DNA of 64,000 nt from assembly GCF_007096885.1 (NCBI RefSeq), contig NZ_VJNO01000002.1, forward strand, positions 124,001 to 188,000, in the 5' to 3' direction. This document shows, piece after piece, positions 17,884 to 25,488 of this stretch; within the stretch, counting starts at the first letter, position 1, and the number at the start of each line of letters is the position of its first letter. Both the position numbers and the translations under genes were made by a program. The stretch is from Streptomyces sp. 130. GTDB taxonomy: Bacteria > Actinomycetota > Actinomycetes > Streptomycetales > Streptomycetaceae. A model generated the notes under the pieces. It did not search any database and had not been told where the DNA came from. It worked only from the letters and a program-made list of their open reading frames with translations.

Positions 17884-18663
17884 TCAGAGCAGCCCCGCCG
17901 CGCCCAGCAGGTAGTCCGTCATCGGGTCGTAGAAGCGCGGGTCCAGGACGTGGTCGTCCAGCGGGACGGCCACCTGAAGGGTCCCCTCGGACTCGCCGAG
18001 GAACAGCGCGGGGTCGTTGCAGTCCGCGTAGCCGATGGCGTCCAGGCCGCGCTGCGCGGCGCATCCGGCCCAGCCGTGGTCGGCGACGACGAGGTCGGGC
18101 AGCGGGCGGCCCTCGCGCTCCAGGCCGTCGAGGATGGCCGCCATCGGGGCCGGGGAGTGGGTGTGCCAGAGCGTCGCGCCGCGCTCCTGGACGGCGACGT
18201 CCGCGAACTGGAAGACCATGCCCTCGTCGGCCATGAGACCGCCCGGGATGCGTACGATCTCGCAGCCGGCCGCCCGCAGCGCCTGCGCGGTCTGCCGGTG
18301 GACGTCCAGGAGGCCGCCGGGGTGGCCGGTGGCGAAGAGGACCCGCTCGGCGCCCTCGACGGCCTTGCGGAGCCGGGCGGCGGCCCGCTCCAGGGCGTCC
18401 ACGGTCAGCTCGGGGTCGATGGTGTCCTGACCGAACCGGTGCTCCGGGTCGTCGCTGACCCCGCACCGCTCGGCCATCACGGCCAGCACGTCCTGCTCGT
18501 CGCGCCACCGGTCGCCCAGCTCCAGGCCCAGCCAGTAGTGCCGGTCCCCGTTGGCCAGGCTGCGGTAGTGGGCCAGGTTGTTGTCGCGCGGGGTGGCGAC
18601 GTCCCCGGCGATGCGCGTACGGACGAGGTGTTCGACGAGGGCGGCGCGGCTGGGTATCGGCAT
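17884..18663 (-). CDS. Conserved actinobacterial protein, probably a phosphatase
   Basis: A 259-residue cytosolic protein starting MPIPSRAALVEHLVRTRIAG. Relatives in Streptomyces are, from memory, labelled simply phosphatase. Visible conserved-looking blocks are LFATGHPGGLLDVH, LWHTHSPAPMAAILDGL, VVADHGWAGCAAQRGLD and the C-terminal DHVLDPRFYDPMTDYLL, which offer His and Asp residues for metal or phosphate chemistry. No standard catalytic signature was recognised. It is transcribed leftward, 63 bp downstream of the TetR gene and possibly in the same transcript. Confidence 0.7.
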   Translation of the reverse strand: MPIPSRAALVEHLVRTRIAGDVATPRDNNLAHYRSLANGDRHYWLGLELGDRWRDEQDVLAVMAERCGVSDDPEHRFGQDTIDPELTVDALERAAARLRKAVEGAERVLFATGHPGGLLDVHRQTAQALRAAGCEIVRIPGGLMADEGMVFQFADVAVQERGATLWHTHSPAPMAAILDGLEREGRPLPDLVVADHGWAGCAAQRGLDAIGYADCNDPALFLGESEGTLQVAVPLDDHVLDPRFYDPMTDYLLGAAGLL

Positions 18664-18726
18664 GGGGCCATTGTGCCGTGGCGCGTGCCCGGCGTCCCGG
18701 CCGTCCGCCCCTGGATACGCGGCCGG

Positions 18727-19353
18727 TCAGCCCGGCTGCCGCTCCCCCGCCGCCGCGAACGCGCCCCGGGCCAGCCGGTGCAGCAGCGCCGCCGTCTCGG
18801 TGCGGCCGGGCAGCGCGCCGGGGCGCCCCAGGTGGGGGGTGGAGTTCAGCAGGCCGAAGACGGCGTGGACGGCGGCGCGGGCCTCGTGTTCCGGCAGGTC
18901 CGGATAGAGGTCGCGGACGACGGTGACCCAGACCTCGACGTACTGCCGCTGGAGCCGGCGCACCCGCTTGCGGTCGGTGTCCCGCAGGCGGTCCAGCTCC
19001 CGGTCGTGCAGGGTGATCAGGGGGCGGTCGTCGAGGGCGAAGTCGATGTGGCCCTCGATGAGCGCGTCCAGCAGGGCCTCGGGCGATCCGTCGCCGGAGG
19101 CGGCGTCCTCGGAGACCCGGAGCTCGCCGCCGGCCAGCAGCCGTTCGCTGATGCCGACGAGGAGTTCGGCGAGCATCGCGTCCTTGCCGGGGAAGTGCCG
19201 GTAGAGGCCGGGGCCGCTGATGCCGACGGCGGCCCCTATCTCGTCGACGCCGACACCGTGGAAGCCGCGCTCGGCGAAGAGCCGGGCGGCCTCCCGGAGG
19301 ATCTGCTCGCGGCGGGTGGGGGCCGCGACGCGGGCGGCGGCATGGGTGCTCAT
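18727..19353 (-). CDS. TetR-family repressor of the leucine/isovalerate degradation operon
   Basis: A 208-residue TetR regulator. The N-terminal helix-turn-helix is VDEIGAAVGISGPGLYRHFPGKDAML (shown in part as VGISGPGLYRHF, residues about 38-62); the rest is the helical ligand domain. It is divergent from the carboxylase operon, with two copies of a 16-bp operator in the 118-bp gap, the usual layout for an autoregulated local repressor. The inducer is inferred to be an acyl-CoA of the pathway (for example isovaleryl- or methylcrotonyl-CoA). Confidence 0.88.
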   Translation of the reverse strand: MSTHAAARVAAPTRREQILREAARLFAERGFHGVGVDEIGAAVGISGPGLYRHFPGKDAMLAELLVGISERLLAGGELRVSEDAASGDGSPEALLDALIEGHIDFALDDRPLITLHDRELDRLRDTDRKRVRRLQRQYVEVWVTVVRDLYPDLPEHEARAAVHAVFGLLNSTPHLGRPGALPGRTETAALLHRLARGAFAAAGERQPG

Positions 19354-19376
19354 GAGCAGCCATTCTAGACAGGCGG

Positions 19377-19418
19377 GTTAGCGCTCGTTAACCTGTAGCC
19401 ACGTTAACGCTCATTAAC
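19377..19418. promoter_or_regulatory. Paired TetR operator between the repressor and the carboxylase operon
   Basis: Two near-identical imperfect palindromes, GTTAGCGCTCGTTAAC (19377-19392) and GTTAACGCTCATTAAC (19403-19418), lie 26 bp apart centre to centre. Consensus GTTARCGCTCRTTAAC. Their position in the divergent promoter gap fits cooperative binding of the adjacent TetR protein to both promoters. Confidence 0.78.
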
Positions 19419-19471
19419 ACGGTGGCGTTGGCGATCGGAACGGCGCGGTACGGGCAAGGGGGCTCGACACG

Positions 19472-21079
19472 ATGCAGCAGGCACCGGTGCTGACGAGCGC
19501 GGCGGATCCCGCCTCGGCGGCCTGGCAGGCCAACGAGGCGGCGCACCACGCGCTCGCCGACGAGCTGCGCAAGCGGCTCGCCACGGCCAGGCTCGGCGGA
19601 GGTGAGAGGGCCCGCGCCCGGCATGTGGCGCGCGGCAAGCTGCTGCCCAGGGAGCGGGTGGACACCCTGCTCGATCCGGGCTCGCCCTTCCTGGAGCTGG
19701 CCCCGCTGGCGGCGGAGGGGCTCTACGGGGGCGCGGCGCCGGCCGCCGGGGTGATCGCCGGGATCGGCCGGGTCAGCGGCCGGGAGTGCGTGGTCGTCGC
19801 CAACGACGCGACGGTCAAGGGCGGCACCTACTACCCGATGACGGTGAAGAAGCACCTGCGGGCCCAGGAGGTGGCGCTGGAGAATCGTCTCCCCTGCCTG
19901 TATCTGGTGGACTCGGGCGGTGCCTTCCTGCCGATGCAGGACGAGGTCTTCCCGGACCGCGAGCACTTCGGCCGGATCTTCTACAACCAGGCCCGGATGT
20001 CGGGCGCCGGCATCCCGCAGATCGCGGCGGTACTCGGCTCCTGCACGGCGGGCGGGGCGTACGTCCCGGCGATGAGCGACGAGGCCGTCATCGTCCGGAA
20101 CCAGGGCACGATCTTCCTGGGCGGCCCGCCGCTGGTGAAGGCCGCCACCGGCGAGGTGGTCACGGCCGAGGAGCTGGGCGGCGGCGAGGTGCACTCCCGT
20201 ACGTCGGGCGTCACCGACCACCTCGCCGAGGACGACGCGCACGCGCTGCGGATCGTCCGGAACATCGTGGCGACGCTGCCGGACCGGGGCGCGCTGCCCT
20301 GGTCGGTGCGGCCGGTCGAGGAGCCGAAGGTGGACCCGGCCGGGCTCTACGGCGCGGTCCCGGTCGACTCGCGTACGCCGTACGACGTGCGCGAGGTGAT
20401 CGCCCGGGTGGTCGACGGCTCGCGGTTCGCCGAGTTCAAGGCGGAGTACGGCCAGACGCTGGTCACCGGCTTCGCGCACATCCACGGCCACCCGGTCGGG
20501 ATCGTCGCCAACAACGGCATCCTGTTCTCCGAGTCCGCCCAGAAGGGCGCGCACTTCATCGAGCTGTGCGACCAGCGCGGCATCCCGCTGGTCTTCCTGC
20601 AGAACATCTCGGGCTTCATGGTCGGCCGGGACTACGAGGCCGGCGGCATCGCCAAGCACGGCGCGAAGATGGTCACCGCCGTCGCCTGCGCCCGGGTGCC
20701 GAAGCTGACCGTGGTCGTCGGCGGCTCCTACGGCGCGGGCAACTACTCCATGTGCGGCCGGGCCTACAGCCCCCGGTTCCTGTGGATGTGGCCCAACGCG
20801 AAGATCTCCGTCATGGGCGGCGAGCAGGCCGCCTCCGTCCTCGCCACGGTCAAGCGCGACCAGCTGGGCGACGACTGGAGCGCCGAGGACGAGGAGGCCT
20901 TCAAGGCCCCGATCCGCGAGCAGTACGAGACCCAGGGCAGCGCGTACTACGCCACCGCCCGGCTCTGGGACGACGGGGTGATCGACCCGCTGGAGACCCG
21001 GCAGGTGCTGGGGCTCGCCCTGACCGCGTGCGCCAACGCGCCCTTGGGCGACGCCGGCTTCGGCGTCTTCCGGATGTGA
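19472..21079 (+). CDS. accD1: Methylcrotonyl-CoA carboxylase beta subunit (carboxyltransferase)
   Basis: A 535-residue carboxyltransferase subunit of an acyl-CoA carboxylase. Motifs [54 protein letters not shown] and [17 protein letters not shown] are characteristic of the methylcrotonyl-CoA carboxylase branch rather than propionyl- or acetyl-CoA carboxylases. ATG 19472 follows AAGGGGG. It heads a four-gene operon with the biotinylated alpha subunit, HMG-CoA lyase and an acyl-CoA dehydrogenase, the leucine-catabolic set, under a divergent TetR gene. Confidence 0.93.
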   Translation: MQQAPVLTSAADPASAAWQANEAAHHALADELRKRLATARLGGGERARARHVARGKLLPRERVDTLLDPGSPFLELAPLAAEGLYGGAAPAAGVIAGIGRVSGRECVVVANDATVKGGTYYPMTVKKHLRAQEVALENRLPCLYLVDSGGAFLPMQDEVFPDREHFGRIFYNQARMSGAGIPQIAAVLGSCTAGGAYVPAMSDEAVIVRNQGTIFLGGPPLVKAATGEVVTAEELGGGEVHSRTSGVTDHLAEDDAHALRIVRNIVATLPDRGALPWSVRPVEEPKVDPAGLYGAVPVDSRTPYDVREVIARVVDGSRFAEFKAEYGQTLVTGFAHIHGHPVGIVANNGILFSESAQKGAHFIELCDQRGIPLVFLQNISGFMVGRDYEAGGIAKHGAKMVTAVACARVPKLTVVVGGSYGAGNYSMCGRAYSPRFLWMWPNAKISVMGGEQAASVLATVKRDQLGDDWSAEDEEAFKAPIREQYETQGSAYYATARLWDDGVIDPLETRQVLGLALTACANAPLGDAGFGVFRM

Positions 21080-21086
21080 GGAAGAG

Positions 21087-23183
21087 ATGACGATGTTCGA
21101 CACGGTCCTCGTCGCCAACCGCGGCGAGATCGCGGTCCGGGTGATCCGGACCCTGCGCGAGCTGGGCGTCCGCTCGGTCGCCGTCTTCAGCGACGCGGAC
21201 GCGGACGCGCGGCACGTACGGGAGGCCGACACGGCCGTACGGATCGGCCCCGCGCCCGCCGCCGAGAGCTATCTGAGCGCCGACCGCCTCCTGGAGGCCG
21301 CCCGCCGCACCGGCGCCCAGGCGGTCCACCCCGGCTACGGCTTCCTCGCGGAGAACGCGGCGTTCGCCAGGGCGTGCACGGAGGCGGGGCTGGTCTTCAT
21401 CGGGCCGCCCGCCACCGCGATCTCGCTGATGGGCGACAAGATCCGGGCCAAGGAGACGGTCGCGGCGGCGGGGGTCCCCGTCGTCCCCGGCTCCTCGGGG
21501 AGCGGCCTGAGCGACGCCGAGCTGGCCGAGGCGGCGGCCGGGATCGGCATGCCCGTGCTGCTGAAGCCCTCGGCGGGCGGCGGCGGCAAGGGGATGCGGC
21601 TGGTCCGGGACGCGGCGCTGCTCGCGGACGAGATCGCGGCGGCCCGGCGCGAGGCCCGCGCCTCCTTCGGCGACGACACGCTGCTGGTGGAGCGGTGGAT
21701 CGACCGGCCGCGCCACATCGAGATCCAGGTCCTGGCCGACGCCCACGGCCATGTGGTGCACCTGGGCGAGCGCGAGTGCTCGCTCCAGCGCCGCCACCAG
21801 AAGATCATCGAGGAGGCCCCGTCCGTCCTGCTGGACGAGGCGACCCGGGCCTCGATGGGCGAGGCGGCCGTCCAGGCGGCCCGCTCCTGCGGGTACGTCG
21901 GCGCGGGCACGGTGGAGTTCATCGTGCCGGGCAACGACCCGTCCTCGTACTACTTCATGGAGATGAACACCCGCCTCCAGGTCGAGCACCCGGTGACCGA
22001 GCTGGTCACCGGACTCGACCTGGTGGAGTGGCAGCTGCGCGTCGCCGCCGGTGAGCCGCTGCCGTACGGGCAGGACGGCATCACGCTCACCGGGCACGCC
22101 GTGGAGGCCCGGGTCTGCGCCGAGGACCCGGCCCGCGGCTTCCTGCCCTCCGGCGGCACCGTGCTGGCGCTGCGCGAGCCGCAGGGCGGCGGGGTGCGCA
22201 CCGACTCGGGGCTCGCCGAGGGCGGCGAGGTCGGCAGCCTGTACGACCCGATGCTGTCCAAGGTCATCGCCTACGGCCCCGACCGGGCGACCGCCCTGCG
22301 CCGGCTGCGGGTGGCCCTCGCGGACACCGTCGTCCTGGGCGTCCCGGTCAACGCGGGCTTCCTGCGCCGGCTGCTGGCCCACCCGGCCGTGGTGGCGGGC
22401 GAGCTGGACACGGGCCTGGTGGAGCGCGAGGTGGCCGCCCTCGTCCCGGAGGGCGTGCCGGAGGAGGTGTACGCGGCGGCGGCGCTGCTGCGGCAGCACA
22501 CCGCGTCCGCCGCCGCCCGCCCGGCGCCCGGCGCCTGGGCCGACCCGTTCTCGGCCGGGAACGGCTGGCGGCTCGGCGGCGCCCCGGCCCGGACGGTGCT
22601 CGACTTCCACATCCCGGGCCACGAGCCGGTCCAGGTGGGCCTGCGGCCGTGCGGCGGCGGGGACACCGAGCTGACGTTCGGCCGTGTCGGCGAGGGCGCG
22701 AGCCCGCCCGCCCCGGAGTCGGGCTCCTGCGGACCGTTCGGACCGCTGCCCGGTACGGCGGAGAAGGCCAGGACGCTCGCCGCCGGTGAGGGCCGGATCG
22801 CGTTCGAACTCGCCGGGGTCACCCATGTGTTCGCGTACGCGGCCTCCCCGGAGGGGCACTGGCTCGGCCGGGACGGCGACAGCTGGCACGTGCGGGACCA
22901 CGACCCGGTCGAGGCGTCGCTGACCGGTGCCGCCCGCTCCGGCGCGGACACGCTCGCCGCGCCCATGCCCGGCACGGTGACCGTGGTGAAGGTGGCCGTC
23001 GGGGACGAGGTCGCCGCCGGGCAGAGCCTGCTCGTGGTGGAGGCGATGAAGATGGAGCACGTCATCTCCGCGCCGCACGCCGGCACCGTGACCGAACTCG
23101 ACGTGACCGCCGGGACCGCGGTGGCGATGGACCAGGTGCTCGCCGTGGTCGTGCCGGCCGCCGGCGCCGGGGAGGAAGCGTGA
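21087..23183 (+). CDS. accA1: Biotin carboxylase/biotin carrier alpha subunit of methylcrotonyl-CoA carboxylase
   Basis: A 698-residue biotin-dependent alpha subunit. The biotin carboxylase domain (1-450) shows [17 protein letters not shown]-grasp [30 protein letters not shown] and [14 protein letters not shown]; a middle region leads to the C-terminal carrier domain with the biotinylation site EAMKMEHV (K at about 653). The gene begins 7 bp after accD1, with GAGGAAGAG overlapping its stop as ribosome site, and its end overlaps the lyase gene start by 4 bp. Together with AccD1 it should carboxylate 3-methylcrotonyl-CoA. Confidence 0.93.
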   Translation: MTMFDTVLVANRGEIAVRVIRTLRELGVRSVAVFSDADADARHVREADTAVRIGPAPAAESYLSADRLLEAARRTGAQAVHPGYGFLAENAAFARACTEAGLVFIGPPATAISLMGDKIRAKETVAAAGVPVVPGSSGSGLSDAELAEAAAGIGMPVLLKPSAGGGGKGMRLVRDAALLADEIAAARREARASFGDDTLLVERWIDRPRHIEIQVLADAHGHVVHLGERECSLQRRHQKIIEEAPSVLLDEATRASMGEAAVQAARSCGYVGAGTVEFIVPGNDPSSYYFMEMNTRLQVEHPVTELVTGLDLVEWQLRVAAGEPLPYGQDGITLTGHAVEARVCAEDPARGFLPSGGTVLALREPQGGGVRTDSGLAEGGEVGSLYDPMLSKVIAYGPDRATALRRLRVALADTVVLGVPVNAGFLRRLLAHPAVVAGELDTGLVEREVAALVPEGVPEEVYAAAALLRQHTASAAARPAPGAWADPFSAGNGWRLGGAPARTVLDFHIPGHEPVQVGLRPCGGGDTELTFGRVGEGASPPAPESGSCGPFGPLPGTAEKARTLAAGEGRIAFELAGVTHVFAYAASPEGHWLGRDGDSWHVRDHDPVEASLTGAARSGADTLAAPMPGTVTVVKVAVGDEVAAGQSLLVVEAMKMEHVISAPHAGTVTELDVTAGTAVAMDQVLAVVVPAAGAGEEA

Positions 23184-24136
23184 CCACCACCGCCCGCGCC
23201 CTGCCGATGACCGTGCCCGCCGAGGGGCTGCCCGCCCGGGTCCGCATCCACGAGGTCGGTGCCCGCGACGGCCTGCAGAACGAGAAGGAGGTCGTCCCGA
23301 CCGAGGTGAAGGCGGAGTTCATCCGCCGGCTCGCGGTCGCCGGGCTGACCACCATCGAGGCCACCAGCTTCGTGCACCCCAAGTGGGTGCCCCAACTCGC
23401 CGACGCCGAGCAGCTGTTCCCGATGCTCGGGGACATCGCGGACGTCGGTGACGTGGCGCTGCCGGTCCTCGTGCCGAACGAACGCGGGCTCGACCGGGCC
23501 CTGGCTCTCGGGGCCCGCGGGATCGCGGTGTTCGGCTCGGCGACGGAGACGTTCGCCGCGCGCAACCTCAACCGCACGGTGGACGAGTCGCTGGCGATGT
23601 TCGCGCCGGTGGTGGCCCGCGCGAAGGCCGAGTCGGTGCACGTGCGCGGCTACCTGTCGATGTGCTTCGGCGACCCCTGGGAGGGCGCCGTGCCCGTCGC
23701 GCAGGTCGTCCGGGTCGCCAGGGCTCTGATGGACCTCGGCTGCGACGAGCTGTCCCTCGGCGACACCATCGGCGTCGCCACCCCCGGCCATGTGACCGCC
23801 CTGCTGACCGGGCTGAACGAGGCCGGGGTGGCCACCGACGTGATCGGGGTGCACTTCCACGACACGTACGGGCAGGCCCTGTCCAACACCCTCGCCGCGC
23901 TCCGGCACGGCGTGTCCACGGTGGACGCCTCGGCCGGCGGCCTCGGCGGCTGCCCGTACGCGAAGAGCGCGACCGGAAACCTCGCCACCGAGGATCTCGT
24001 GTGGATGCTCGACGGCCTCGGCATCGAAACCGGGGTCGACCTCGGCGAGCTCACCGCCACCAGCGCGTGGCTCGCCGGACACCTGGGCCGACCCAGCCCT
24101 TCCCGCACCGTCCGCGCCCTGTCCCACAAGGAGTGA
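23180..24136 (+). CDS. Hydroxymethylglutaryl-CoA lyase
   Basis: A 318-residue TIM-barrel lyase that splits HMG-CoA to acetoacetate and acetyl-CoA, the last step of leucine breakdown. [17 protein letters not shown] carries the catalytic Arg-Asp pair, [14 protein letters not shown] the metal-binding histidines, and [14 protein letters not shown] the catalytic cysteine loop with the family signature. The GTG start overlaps the accA1 stop (GTGA). Family length is about 300 residues, so it is complete. Confidence 0.94.
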   Translation: MTTTARALPMTVPAEGLPARVRIHEVGARDGLQNEKEVVPTEVKAEFIRRLAVAGLTTIEATSFVHPKWVPQLADAEQLFPMLGDIADVGDVALPVLVPNERGLDRALALGARGIAVFGSATETFAARNLNRTVDESLAMFAPVVARAKAESVHVRGYLSMCFGDPWEGAVPVAQVVRVARALMDLGCDELSLGDTIGVATPGHVTALLTGLNEAGVATDVIGVHFHDTYGQALSNTLAALRHGVSTVDASAGGLGGCPYAKSATGNLATEDLVWMLDGLGIETGVDLGELTATSAWLAGHLGRPSPSRTVRALSHKE

Positions 24137-24144
24137 ACGTCCCC

Positions 24145-25311
24145 ATGTCCCTGGACCACCGGCTGACCGCCGAGCACGAGGAACTCCGCCGCACCGTCGA
24201 GGAGTTCGCCCATGACGTCGTCGCCCCGAAGATCGGCGGCTTCTACGAGCGGCACGAGTTCCCGTACGAGATCGTGCGCGAGATGGGGCGGATGGGCCTG
24301 TTCGGGCTGCCGTTCCCGGAGGAGTACGGCGGGATGGGCGGCGACTACCTCGCGCTCGGCATCGCCCTGGAGGAGCTGGCCCGGGTCGACTCGTCGGTCG
24401 CGATCACCCTGGAGGCGGGCGTCTCGCTGGGCGCGATGCCGGTCTACCGCTTCGGCACCGAGGAGCAGAAGCGGCGGTGGCTGCCGAAGCTCTGCTCGGG
24501 CGAGGCGCTGGGCGCGTTCGGCCTGACCGAGCCGGACGGCGGTTCGGACGCGGGCGGCACCCGGACGACCGCGGTGCGCGACGAGGCGGCGGGCGAGTGG
24601 GTGATCAACGGCTCCAAGTGCTTCATCACCAACTCCGGTACGGACATCACGGAGTTGGTCACGGTCACGGCGGTGACCGGCCGCAAGGAGAACGGCGCCC
24701 CGCTGATCTCCTCGATCATCGTCCCCTCCGGCACCCCCGGCTTCACGGTGGCCGCCCCCTACTCCAAGGTCGGCTGGAACGCCTCGGACACCCGCGAGCT
24801 GTCCTTCGCCGACGTCCGGGTCCCGCTGGAGAACCTGCTCGGCGAGGAGGGCCGGGGCTACGCGCAGTTCCTGCGCATCCTGGACGAGGGCCGCATCGCC
24901 ATCGCGGCGCTCTCGACGGGCCTGGCGCAGGGCTGTGTGGACGAGTCGGTGAAGTACGCCGCCGAGCGGCACGCCTTCGGGAAGCCGATCGGCGCCAACC
25001 AGGCCATCCAGTTCAAGATCGCGGACATGGAGACGCGGGCGCACATGGCCCGCGTCGGCTGGCGGGACGCGGCGTCCCGGCTGCTGGCGGAGGAGCCGTT
25101 CAAGAAGGAGGCGGCCATCGCCAAGCTGTACTCCTCGACGGTGGCCGTGGACAACGCCCGCGAGGCGACCCAGATCCACGGCGGCTACGGCTTCATGAAC
25201 GAGTACCCGGTCGCCAGGATGTGGCGCGACTCCAAGATCCTGGAGATCGGCGAGGGCACCAGCGAGGTCCAGCGCATGCTGATCGCCCGCGAGCTGGGGC
25301 TGCAGGCCTGA
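24145..25311 (+). CDS. acdH: Acyl-CoA dehydrogenase (isovaleryl/branched-chain type)
   Basis: A 388-residue FAD-dependent dehydrogenase that ends the carboxylase operon. Signatures: GLTEPDGGSDAGG, NGSKCFITNSGTDITE, ERHAFGKPIGANQAIQFKIADM and QIHGGYGFMNEYPVARMW. Context suggests isovaleryl-CoA or another branched-chain acyl-CoA as substrate, as for the S. coelicolor acdH position. ATG 24145 has AAGGAG upstream inside the lyase stop region; GTG 24133, overlapping that stop, is an alternative. Sequence alone cannot fix the substrate. Confidence 0.9.
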   Translation: MSLDHRLTAEHEELRRTVEEFAHDVVAPKIGGFYERHEFPYEIVREMGRMGLFGLPFPEEYGGMGGDYLALGIALEELARVDSSVAITLEAGVSLGAMPVYRFGTEEQKRRWLPKLCSGEALGAFGLTEPDGGSDAGGTRTTAVRDEAAGEWVINGSKCFITNSGTDITELVTVTAVTGRKENGAPLISSIIVPSGTPGFTVAAPYSKVGWNASDTRELSFADVRVPLENLLGEEGRGYAQFLRILDEGRIAIAALSTGLAQGCVDESVKYAAERHAFGKPIGANQAIQFKIADMETRAHMARVGWRDAASRLLAEEPFKKEAAIAKLYSSTVAVDNAREATQIHGGYGFMNEYPVARMWRDSKILEIGEGTSEVQRMLIARELGLQA

Positions 25312-25488
25312 ACCCGCGGGGCCGGGCGCGCCACGGGGCCGCCCGGCCGAAGGCGGCTGCCGGACCACCGGTCCCGTTCCGGACGACGGGGCTGCCGCGC
25401 AGGGACGGCCGGGGCCCCGGGTTTGAGACACCCGCACGGTCCGGCCCGCGTGTGCTGCGTAAAACACACCTAGCCCGCAGGGGCCTCC

